DNA from: Actinomycetota bacterium
Lineage (GTDB): Bacteria; Actinomycetota; UBA4738
Length of the DNA stretch: 12,438 nucleotides
Direction of reading: 5' to 3'
NCBI GenBank assembly: GCA_005888465.1
Contig: VAYJ01000039.1
Span: 1 to 12,438 of the forward strand
The position numbers and the translations under genes were made by a program. This document shows positions 6,107 to 11,745 of the stretch, in pieces. Under the pieces are notes generated by a model. The model searched no databases. It worked only from the letters and a program-made list of their open reading frames with translations, and was not told the origin of the DNA. Positions within the stretch are counted from its first letter, which is position 1, and every line of letters begins with the position of its first letter.

Positions 6107-7222
6107 TCAGTCGACGAGCCCCATCCCCCGCGCCCAGGACGTCGCGTAGCCGGCCACCTCGACCGCCTCCAGCACATCGTCGCGCATGAACGGCTTGTCG
6201 GCCTCCACCATGACGGCGTACTCGTCGGCGAACTCCTTCGTCTTCGACGCCTCGATCGCGGCCGCCTGCGGCCCGTGGGGCAGACCCTGCGGGTGGTGGG
6301 TGATGAACGCCTCGCCGATCCCCGCCCGCGAGAAGAACTGGCCCTGGTGATAGAAGAGGATCTCGTCCTTGTCGATGTTCGAGTGGAAGAACGGTACGCG
6401 GAGCGCCGTCGGGTCTCCGGTCTCGGTCGGCCGCGGCGCGAACAGTCCGATCTCGAACCCGTCCGACTTCCACACCGCATGCACGGAGGGCGGGATGTGG
6501 TAGCGGGGCGACACCACTGGACGGAAGTCGGCCTTGTTGATCCGCATGGGGCAGAGGTCCCCCTGCCACCCGACGACGTCCAGCGGATGGAACGGGTAGG
6601 TGAGCGATGTGTAGACACCTCCGCGCTTGACGCGGACCTCGAAGGTCCCCGGCTCCTCGTGGGGCTCGGGCGACGGAGTATCGATCACGCCGGGGTCGAA
6701 GAGCGCGTGGCGCCCGAGGATCCCCTTGTCGGGGAGCCGGTACTCGCCGGTGCTCTCGATTACGTACAGGAAGGTCTCGCCCTCGTCGGGCACGAGCCGA
6801 TGCGTGGTGCCCTTCGGCAGGACCAGGAAGTCGCCCTCCTGGTAGCGGAGCGGCCCGTAGTCGGTCTCCAGCAGCCCGGATCCGCGGTGCACGAAGTAGC
6901 ACACGTCGCCGTCGGAGTCGCGAAGGAAATAGGTCATGGGCTCGCTCCGCCGCGACACGAAGATCGACACGTCCTGGTTGTGCAGGATCGGCTGCCATTC
7001 GGCGCCGGCGTCGGTGAGGTCGGCCGTCTTCAGCCCGTTCAGGTCGTACGCGTGCGGCTGCAGCGGGCCGTCGATCTTCACCCACGCCGTCGGCGGGTGG
7101 GTGCGATACAGGTGCGACGCGCGGCCGTCGAACGCCTCCCGCCCGTGCTCCTCCTCGAACGTCCCCTCGGGGAGCCCGACGTGGGCTTGCTTGGTCACCT
7201 TGCCCCTGGACAGCGGGAACAT
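6107..7222 (-). CDS. hmgA: Homogentisate 1,2-dioxygenase-like cupin dioxygenase
   Basis: A 371-aa member of the homogentisate 1,2-dioxygenase family, which opens the ring of homogentisate to maleylacetoacetate in tyrosine/phenylalanine breakdown. The protein has the bicupin layout: an N-terminal cupin with DGDVCYFVHRGSGLLETDYG (104-123) and GDFLVLPKGTTHRL (130-143), and a C-terminal cupin with the Fe(II) ligands. These are probably His280 (PFFHSN), Glu287 (DKDEI, with Asp286 as the alternative) and His316 (LPHGPQ), matching human His335, Glu341 and His371. It is shorter than the human enzyme (445 aa) and resembles the short actinobacterial group whose substrate is often untested. The ATG at 7222 lies 2 nt after the stop of the 44-aa ORF, inside the proline operon. 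The only other candidate pathway gene nearby is the convergent FAH-family gene; no 4-hydroxyphenylpyruvate dioxygenase or isomerase is present. Confidence 0.87.
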   Translation of the reverse strand: MFPLSRGKVTKQAHVGLPEGTFEEEHGREAFDGRASHLYRTHPPTAWVKIDGPLQPHAYDLNGLKTADLTDAGAEWQPILHNQDVSIFVSRRSEPMTYFLRDSDGDVCYFVHRGSGLLETDYGPLRYQEGDFLVLPKGTTHRLVPDEGETFLYVIESTGEYRLPDKGILGRHALFDPGVIDTPSPEPHEEPGTFEVRVKRGGVYTSLTYPFHPLDVVGWQGDLCPMRINKADFRPVVSPRYHIPPSVHAVWKSDGFEIGLFAPRPTETGDPTALRVPFFHSNIDKDEILFYHQGQFFSRAGIGEAFITHHPQGLPHGPQAAAIEASKTKEFADEYAVMVEADKPFMRDDVLEAVEVAGYATSWARGMGLVD

Positions 7223-7224
7223 CC

Positions 7225-7359
7225 TCAGGCCCCCCTCTTCGTCCTGGCCGCCGCCTTCCTCGCGGCCTTGCGCTCGGCCGCCTGGCGGTCCTCGCGGTCC
7301 TTCTTCTTGCGCTCCCGGTCGTGCGCCCAGCGAACCTTTGCCCGGTCACCCCGTCCCAT
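7225..7359 (-). CDS. Small highly basic protein, 44 aa, unknown function
   Basis: A 44-codon ORF starting ATG at 7359 with sequence MGRGDRAKVRWAHDRERKK then an Arg/Lys/Ala-rich helix ending TKRGA. More than half of the residues are charged, mostly basic, and a long single helix is likely. It is well placed to be real: GGGAGG lies 9 nt upstream (inside the end of proC), its ATG is 5 nt after the proC stop, and its TGA is 2 nt before the hmgA ATG. The opening MGRGDR recalls the start of the tiny ribosomal protein Thx (bTHX), but the remainder does not, so I make no functional claim. RNA binding or ribosome association would fit the charge. If not a functional protein, it may simply carry ribosomes from proC to hmgA. 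Confidence 0.72.
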   Translation of the reverse strand: MGRGDRAKVRWAHDRERKKKDREDRQAAERKAARKAAARTKRGA

Positions 7360-7363
7360 CGCC

Positions 7364-8233
7364 TCAGTCCTCCCTGCCTTCCGGCTCGTGTCCGATCGCG
7401 AGCTCCGCGCTTCGCTTGCAGGCCGCGTCGATCGCGTTCAGGAACGCAGCCCTCACGCCGGCCTGCTCCAGATGCCGGATCGCCATGATGGTCGTCCCGC
7501 CCGGCGAGGTGACCATCTCGCGAAGCTCGACCGGGTGTCGGCCCGTGTCGCGAAGCATCTTCGCAGAGCCGACCATGGTCTGGATGATGAGCTCGGTCGC
7601 GACGTCGCGCGAAAGGCCGAGCAGGATGCAGGCCTCGATCATCGCTTCGGCCAGCAAGAAGAAGTAGGCGGGACCGGAGCCGCTGGTCGCGGTGACCGCG
7701 TCCTGGTGCTTCTCGGACAGCCGCAGCACGCGCCCGACCGTCGAGAGCAGCTCCTCGGCGACGGCAAGATGCTTGTCCTCGGCGTGCGAGCCCGGGCTGA
7801 TCACGGACATCGCCTCGTCGACGAGCACTGGCACGTTCGACATCACCCGCACGACGGGGGTGCCGCTCGGGACGAACCGTTCGACGAATGAGGTCCGGAT
7901 GCCGGCGGCGAACGTGATGACGAGCTGGTCGGGCCGGACCTCGCCGCGGATCTCCTCGAGGAGTGCCTGCATGTCCTGGGGCTTCACGGTGAGCACGATG
8001 GTCTGGGCCCACCGGACGGCGTCCGGGTTCGAGATCGTCGCCATGACGCCGGGCAGCCGGTCGGCGAGCTCGCGCACGCGCTCCTCGCGCCGGGCGGTCA
8101 CGGCGATCTCCCCGGCCGAACGCCCGCCGGACCGGATCAGTCCGGACACGAGCGCCTCGCCCATGCGGCCACCGCCCAGGAAGGCGACGGTGCGCTCGTT
8201 CGTGACCTGATCGTTCGCCATCACGTGCCCCAT
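7364..8233 (-). CDS. proC: Pyrroline-5-carboxylate reductase
   Basis: A 289-aa NAD(P)H-dependent reductase for the last step of proline synthesis (P5C to proline), cytosolic. Visible features are the N-terminal Rossmann motif FLGGGRMGEAL (18-28) and VKPQD, the helical dimerisation domain with TATSGSGPAYFF, and the family signature LREMVTSPGGTTIMAI near residues 245-260. Length is normal for ProC with a short N-terminal extension. ATG at 8233 was chosen because it starts 7 nt after the proline dehydrogenase stop, with GAGG from the TGAGGAG stop region just upstream; an in-frame ATG at 8221 would remove four residues. Being co-transcribed with proline dehydrogenase, the two proteins catalyse opposite directions of the proline/P5C pair, so this could be a redox cycle or a salvage arrangement rather than pure biosynthesis. 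Confidence 0.96.
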   Translation of the reverse strand: MGHVMANDQVTNERTVAFLGGGRMGEALVSGLIRSGGRSAGEIAVTARREERVRELADRLPGVMATISNPDAVRWAQTIVLTVKPQDMQALLEEIRGEVRPDQLVITFAAGIRTSFVERFVPSGTPVVRVMSNVPVLVDEAMSVISPGSHAEDKHLAVAEELLSTVGRVLRLSEKHQDAVTATSGSGPAYFFLLAEAMIEACILLGLSRDVATELIIQTMVGSAKMLRDTGRHPVELREMVTSPGGTTIMAIRHLEQAGVRAAFLNAIDAACKRSAELAIGHEPEGRED

Positions 8234-8240
8234 CGACTCC

Positions 8241-9164
8241 TCAGCCGGCGCGCCTGAGCGCGTTCGAAACGAAGAACCAGATGTTCCCAGGTCGCTCGGC
8301 CAGGCGTCTCGTCAGGTAGGGGTACCACTCGGTCCCATAGGGGACGTACACGCGAACGGGCTCGCCCCGGGCGACGAGCGCCGCCTGGAGGTCGCGCCGG
8401 ATCCCATAGAGCATCTGGAACTCGTAGCGCTCCCGGGCAAGGCCACGGGCGTGGAGGAACGCCTCGGCACCCGCGACCAGTCGTCGGTCGTGCGTTGCGA
8501 GGTGGACCACGCTGCCGGCGGCGAGCAGGCTCGCGGCGAGCCGCGCGTAGGCGCTTCGAATCTCCCCGCGCCCCTGGAGCGCCGCCTCGGGCGGTTCGAG
8601 GTAGGCGCCCTTGCACATCCGTACGATCGCATCGGGCCCGCCGATCCGCGCCGCGTCCTCCGGCGTGCGGTGCAGCGCCGCCTGCAGGCAGATCCCCAGC
8701 TTCGGGAACCGGTCCCGGAGCCCGAGGTACATCTCGATCGTGCGATCGACGTAGTGCCGCGACTCCATGTCGATCATGACGAGCGTGCCGGAGGCGGCCT
8801 GCAGCACCCGCTCCATGTTCTCCCGGCAGAGCTCGCTTGAGTCATCGAGTCCGAGTTGTGTGAGCTTCACCGAGACATCTGCGTCGAGCTCCGGGTGCTC
8901 GTGGATGCGCTTGAGCCCGCGAACATAGGCGTCGGTGGCCGCGGCGGCCTGCGCGGGCGAGGCGACCTCCTCGCCGAGGTGGTTCAGCATCGTCCGGATG
9001 CCGCTCGCGCGAAGCCCGCCCGCCACATGGGTGGCGTCCTCCAGCGTGTCGCCGGCCACGAACCGCGCAGCGAAGCGTCGGCCGAGCCGATGCTCGGTGA
9101 AGAGCCGCCGGACGGCGGCGCGCTCCGTGAACCAGAGCGTCGGCCCCCGAAGGAATCCGCCCAT
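8241..9164 (-). CDS. Monofunctional proline dehydrogenase (FAD)
   Basis: A 307-aa FAD-dependent proline dehydrogenase that oxidises proline to pyrroline-5-carboxylate and passes electrons to the membrane quinone pool. It is the monofunctional type, the same size class as the Thermus enzyme and lacking the PutA aldehyde-dehydrogenase domain. Motifs of the (beta/alpha)8 barrel are DVSVKLTQLGLD (96-107, Lys100), VMIDMES (129-135), GICLQAALHRTPED (157-170), VRMCKGAYLEP (181-191), YEFQMLYGIR (247-256) and the proline-binding C-terminal YLTRRLAERPGN (283-294, Arg286, Arg287, Glu290). The ATG at 9164 starts the conserved region (MGGFLRGPTLWFTERAAVR). The frame is open much further upstream, but there it is only antisense to the ABC-F gene. 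It heads the operon PRODH-proC-small ORF-hmgA. No P5C dehydrogenase gene is in the window. Confidence 0.95.
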   Translation of the reverse strand: MGGFLRGPTLWFTERAAVRRLFTEHRLGRRFAARFVAGDTLEDATHVAGGLRASGIRTMLNHLGEEVASPAQAAAATDAYVRGLKRIHEHPELDADVSVKLTQLGLDDSSELCRENMERVLQAASGTLVMIDMESRHYVDRTIEMYLGLRDRFPKLGICLQAALHRTPEDAARIGGPDAIVRMCKGAYLEPPEAALQGRGEIRSAYARLAASLLAAGSVVHLATHDRRLVAGAEAFLHARGLARERYEFQMLYGIRRDLQAALVARGEPVRVYVPYGTEWYPYLTRRLAERPGNIWFFVSNALRRAG

Positions 9165-9173
9165 CCGCGCCCG

Positions 9174-9203
9174 AGTATAGGGTCGGCCAGCCGCTACCCT
9201 TGA
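9174..9203 (-). promoter_or_regulatory. Promoter of the proline dehydrogenase operon, probably leaderless
   Basis: On the minus strand TATACT (9179-9174) is a near-perfect -10 box, and TCAAGG (9203-9198) is a poor -35 match 18 bp upstream. Only 9 nt separate the -10 box from the ATG at 9164, so transcription would begin at or within about 3 nt of the start codon. No Shine-Dalgarno is present, which fits leaderless initiation as is common in actinomycetes. Confidence 0.65.
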
Positions 9204-9209
9204 GCCGCC

Positions 9210-9254
9210 ATACTGCAGGTTCGCGCTGTCGCGCTGGAGGTCGGAGGGCGCCTC
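9210..9254 (+). other. Probable missing N-terminal codons of the ABC-F gene, expected start reads ATA
   Basis: In frame with the ABC-F gene, codons 9210-9254 read (I)LQVRAVALEVGGRL, which is what relatives have at their N-terminus (MLQVxxVxLEVGGR). The frame is closed at 9201 by TGA and contains no ATG, GTG or TTG before 9255. The codon in the Met position is ATA (9210-9212), followed by CTG at 9213. A -10-like TACCCT (9195-9200) lies 9 nt before the ATA. This is either a rare start codon, a mutation or a base-call error. Confidence 0.6.
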
Positions 9255-10799
9255 GTGCTGGACGAGGGGTCCTTCTCCGTGCACCCCGGCGACAAGGTCG
9301 GCCTCGTCGGTCGCAACGGCGTCGGCAAGACGAGCCTGTTGAAGGTCCTGTCCGGCGAGGCGCAACCGCTTCGCGGCGCGATCCTCCGCCGCGGGGTCGT
9401 CGGCTACCTGCCGCAGGATCCCCGCATCGCCGGGATCGACCCGAGCCTGACCGCGATCGGCCACGTGCTGTCGGGGCGCGGGCTTGGCGGTGCCGGCGAG
9501 CGCCTGGAGAAGCTTCGTCTCGCGATCGAGGAGGACCCTTCGACCCGCAACGTGGCGCGCTTCTCGCGTGCCGAGGAGGACTACCGGGACGCCGGCGGGT
9601 ACGCCGCGGAGTCGGAGGCGAGGCGGATCGGCGCCGGCCTCGGCCTCGCCCCGGACCGGCTCGACCTCCCGGTGAGCGTGCTGTCGGGCGGCGAGCGACG
9701 CCGGGTCGAGCTCGCGCGGATCCTGTTCGCGGGGAGCGACCTGCTCCTCCTGGACGAGCCGACGAACCACCTGGACACCGACGCGAAGTCCTGGCTCATG
9801 AAGTTCCTTGCGACCTATCGCGGTGCTCTCGTGGTCGTGAGCCACGACCTCAACCTTCTCGACGCATCGATCACCCGCGTCCTGCACCTCGAGGACGGCG
9901 GGCTGGTCGACTATCGCGGCACGTACTCGCAGTACCGTGTGGCCCGCAAACAGGACGAGCAGCGCCAGGCGAGGGTCGCGGCGCGCCAGCAGGCCGAGAT
10001 CGAGCGCCTGCGGACACTCGCCGACTCGATGCGCCACCAGACCGAGAAGCGCGCGCGGAAGGCCAAGACGCTCGACACCCGCGTCGAACGCCTGCGCGCC
10101 GACGCCATCTCGGCACCGAAGCGTGCGCGCCGGGTTCGTTTCCGCTTCCCCGAGCCGCCGCATACGGGCCGGGTCGCGCTCGAGGTGGACGGTTTGGCGA
10201 AGGGCTACGGCGGGCCGGCGGTCTTCGACGGGGTCGAGTTCGACGTCGGGCGCGCCGAGCGCCTGCTCGTCATGGGCCTGAACGGCGCCGGCAAGACGAG
10301 CCTGCTGCGGATCCTGGCCGGCGAGAGCGAGCCCGACCGTGGCGCCATCCGGTTCGGTACCGGCGTCTCGGTGGGGTATTTCGCGCAGGAGCACGAGGGG
10401 ATCACTGCCGGCCGCGACGTCATCTCCCACATGCGGGCGGCATCGCCGGCCTCCGAGCAGGCGCTCCGTGGGCTACTCGGGATGTTCGGCCTGCCCGGGG
10501 AGATGAGCGCGCAGGACGCGGGGACGCTCTCGGGTGGGGAGAAGACGAAGCTCTCGCTCGCGCAGCTCGTGGCCGGACGGCACAACCTGTTGCTGCTGGA
10601 CGAGCCGACGAACAACCTGGACCCGCCCTCGCGAGAGGCGATCGCGGCCGCCCTGGCTGCGTGGCCGGGCACGATGGTGATCGTGAGCCACGACCGGGAG
10701 TTCGTGGACGCGCTCGAGCCCGACCGCGTGCTGATGATGCCCGAGGGGACGCTGGACTTCTGGAGTGAGGACCTGCTGGAGCTCGTCTCCCTGGCCTGA
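9255..10799 (+). CDS. ABC-F family ATPase (duplicated ABC domains, ribosome-associated type)
   Basis: A soluble protein with two ABC ATPase domains and no membrane segment. From the GTG at 9255 it has 514 aa. Domain 1: Walker A GRNGVGKTS (19-27), signature LSGGERRRVELARIL (143-157), Walker B LLLLDEPTNHLD (163-174), His-loop VVSHDLN. A charged helical linker spans about 222-300 (the P-site tRNA-interaction motif region of the family). Domain 2: Walker A GLNGAGKTS (341-349), LSGGEKTKLSLAQ (425-437), Walker B LLLLDEPTNNLD (445-456), SHDRE. ABC-F proteins bind the ribosomal E site and act in translation control or antibiotic resistance; which applies is not decidable here. Homology continues 15 codons upstream to an ATA at 9210, so the true N-terminus is probably longer. 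It is divergent from the proline dehydrogenase operon and has no downstream gene on its strand. Confidence 0.93.
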   Translation: MLDEGSFSVHPGDKVGLVGRNGVGKTSLLKVLSGEAQPLRGAILRRGVVGYLPQDPRIAGIDPSLTAIGHVLSGRGLGGAGERLEKLRLAIEEDPSTRNVARFSRAEEDYRDAGGYAAESEARRIGAGLGLAPDRLDLPVSVLSGGERRRVELARILFAGSDLLLLDEPTNHLDTDAKSWLMKFLATYRGALVVVSHDLNLLDASITRVLHLEDGGLVDYRGTYSQYRVARKQDEQRQARVAARQQAEIERLRTLADSMRHQTEKRARKAKTLDTRVERLRADAISAPKRARRVRFRFPEPPHTGRVALEVDGLAKGYGGPAVFDGVEFDVGRAERLLVMGLNGAGKTSLLRILAGESEPDRGAIRFGTGVSVGYFAQEHEGITAGRDVISHMRAASPASEQALRGLLGMFGLPGEMSAQDAGTLSGGEKTKLSLAQLVAGRHNLLLLDEPTNNLDPPSREAIAAALAAWPGTMVIVSHDREFVDALEPDRVLMMPEGTLDFWSEDLLELVSLA

Positions 10800-10814
10800 G
10801 CCGGGGAACGTAAG

Positions 10815-10879
10815 AGGCCCGAGGGACTAAAGGCTCGTCACGGGGCGAACCCCGCAACCACCTTCGGCCCCTCGGGCCT
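10815..10879 (-). repeat. Long inverted repeat with nested hairpin, 3' part of the RNA candidate
   Basis: Perfect 11-bp arms AGGCCCGAGGG / CCCTCGGGCCT at 10815-10825 and 10869-10879 enclose a second perfect hairpin at 10841-10854 (loop UUCG on the minus strand, CGAA on the plus strand). It begins 16 nt after the ABC-F stop and has no T-run on either side, so it is not a classical terminator. It may protect the 3' end of either transcript. Confidence 0.7.
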
Positions 10880-11067
10880 AGTGCTCCGAGTAACCTCTCG
10901 CGACTGTCTCGGTCTCCTTATGATGACCCCTTTCGTTGGGCTTTGGGGCGTCCCGAGCCTCCCCACCCGCACAGCTAGTTGGCCTTCCCAACCGTACGAG
11001 CAGGTGCGCCCAGTTGCCTTACGGCTTTCCCAGGGGGTCCCATTCGGTACCCTGACTCAGCCGCTCC

Positions 11068-11081
11068 GACTACTCGGAGCA
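11068..11081 (-). repeat. 5' arm of long-range 14-bp helix (partner 10882-10895)
   Basis: The minus-strand segment 11081-11068 (TGCTCCGAGTAGTC) is complementary to 10895-10882 (GGTTACTCGGAGCA) over 14 pairs, twelve Watson-Crick and two G-U. The same arm can also form a local 7-bp hairpin, GCTCCGA (11080-11074) with TCGGAGC (11069-11063), so two exclusive pairings exist. Confidence 0.75.
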
Positions 11082-11087
11082 ACGCGA

Positions 11088-11115
11088 ATCATACGGATGG
11101 CCCCCGAGGCGTCAA
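11088..11115 (-). promoter_or_regulatory. Strong sigma70-type promoter for the RNA candidate
   Basis: On the minus strand TTGACG (11115-11110) and TATGAT (11093-11088) are separated by 16 bp. Each differs from the consensus TTGACA/TATAAT at one base. The predicted transcription start is about 11081, exactly where the long-range helix begins. No open reading frame with a start signal follows, so the product should be a non-coding RNA. Confidence 0.75.
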
Positions 11116-11121
11116 GGTGAC

Positions 11122-11146
11122 AAAATCCCTGGTGGCCAGCGATTTT
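11122..11146 (-). terminator. Symmetric intrinsic terminator between GNAT gene and RNA promoter
   Basis: Minus strand AAAATCGCTGG-CCA-CCAGGGATTTT forms ten pairs with one G-G mismatch and ends in a T-rich tail (ATTTTG). It lies 6 nt after the GNAT stop codon, so it should end that transcript before the RNA promoter. The A-run/T-run symmetry lets it act on the plus strand as well, ending any read-through from the ABC-F gene. Confidence 0.65.
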
Positions 11147-11152
11147 CGCAGG

Positions 11153-11731
11153 TCACGTCGCCTGAGAATCCTGAGTGACAATTCCAGGGGCGTCGGCGTC
11201 CCACGTCGCGCGCGCCGTCGCGAACTCGTCGCGGTTCACGCTCATCACCGTGTGGCCGACCCACCTACCCTCCTTGAACGAGCGGTCGCGAAGCGTCGCC
11301 TCCTCGACGAATCCGCATCGCCGGTACATCGGGATCGCGCGGTCGTTGTCCGATAGCGTCCAGAGCTCCACCTGGTGCAGGTCCCACCGGTCGAACGCGA
11401 ACGCGAGGAGCGTCATCACCGCGTCGCGCGCGTAGCCCCGACCCCAGCACTCGGGCTCACCGATATAGAGGTAGAGCGAGCAGATGCGGTCGCGATCGCG
11501 GAACTGGTTCAACCCGACGCGGCCGATTGGGCGCCCGTCGACGAGGATCGTCAACGGCTGGCCCGATCCACGGGCCGCCTCGATGTCCTCGAGGACGTCC
11601 GCGAGTGAGTACTGGCGCTCGTAGTCCATGTACCGCCAGATCTCGGGCTGGTTCATCCAGCGGTGGATGAACGGCGCATCCGATTCCTCGACCGGGCGAA
11701 GCTCGACCGTGTGTCCCCTGATCGCTCCCAC
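11153..11731 (-). CDS. GNAT family N-acetyltransferase (RimJ/RimL-like)
   Basis: A 192-aa acetyl-CoA-dependent N-acetyltransferase of the RimJ/RimL-like GNAT subgroup, cytosolic. Features are the N-terminal VELRPVEESDAPFIHRWMNQPE, the beta4 strand LYLYIGEPECWGRGYARDAV carrying the acetyl-CoA pyrophosphate loop (WGRGYA, a Q/RxxGxG/A variant), and the C-terminal NDRAIPMYRRCGFVEEATLRD typical of the family. Substrates of this subgroup include protein N-termini, amino-sugars and antibiotics; none can be chosen here. At 192 aa it is a single GNAT domain and so not the two-domain mycothiol synthase MshD. The start is GTG at 11731 behind a G-rich stretch. It follows the MshA-like glycosyltransferase by 14 nt and is probably co-transcribed with it. 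Confidence 0.92.
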   Translation of the reverse strand: MGAIRGHTVELRPVEESDAPFIHRWMNQPEIWRYMDYERQYSLADVLEDIEAARGSGQPLTILVDGRPIGRVGLNQFRDRDRICSLYLYIGEPECWGRGYARDAVMTLLAFAFDRWDLHQVELWTLSDNDRAIPMYRRCGFVEEATLRDRSFKEGRWVGHTVMSVNRDEFATARATWDADAPGIVTQDSQAT

Positions 11732-11745
11732 CGCTCCCCCGCGCG

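Larger units (their letters stand above)
10812..11081 (-). ncRNA. Candidate structured non-coding RNA of unknown family
   Basis: The 353-nt gap between the ABC-F and GNAT genes holds no plausible protein gene but dense minus-strand structure starting at a strong promoter. The predicted 5' end (about 11081) pairs over 14 consecutive bases, 11081-11068 with 10895-10882, closing a domain of about 200 nt. Inside are hairpins at 11035-11052 (loop GAAU), 11016-11025 (GCC-GUAA-GGC), 10978-10992 (GUUGG/CCAAC) and 10925-10952 (GACgCCCC/GGGGUC). Directly after the domain comes an 11-bp stem (10815-10825 with 10869-10879) enclosing CGGGG-UUCG-CCCCG (10841-10854). I searched by eye for the conserved cores of RNase P RNA, tmRNA and SRP RNA and found none. 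The closed-ended 200-nt layout is reminiscent of 6S-type RNAs, but that is only a shape resemblance. The 3' end is uncertain because no T-run follows the last stem. Confidence 0.65.

Noticed and set aside
6275..7891. Long open frame on the plus strand opposite hmgA and proC
   Set aside because: High-GC antisense shadow: low-complexity Arg/His/Gly-rich translation without motifs, overlapping two clear genes.
9165..10430. A large N-terminal extension of proline dehydrogenase, since its frame is open to 10430
   Set aside because: The extension is exactly antisense to the well-conserved ABC-F gene, shows no proline dehydrogenase motifs, and the known family length is met from 9164.
10812..11081. 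Identification of the RNA as RNase P RNA, tmRNA or SRP RNA
   Set aside because: I found no GAGGAAAGUCC/ACAGAA core, no tRNA-like ends with a resume ORF, and no GGAAGCAGC-type SRP apical loop on either strand.
10812..11081. A riboswitch or T-box leader
   Set aside because: No gene follows on the same strand: the next sequence is antisense to the ABC-F gene. No T-box, cobalamin or c-di-GMP core was recognised.
10881..11120. A 79-codon plus-strand ORF inside the structured intergenic region
   Set aside because: No Shine-Dalgarno, no recognisable protein pattern, and it lies antisense to the promoter and helices of the RNA candidate.
11153..11731. Mycothiol synthase MshD
   Set aside because: MshD has two GNAT domains and about 300 residues. 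This protein has one domain and 192 residues with RimJ/RimL-like features.
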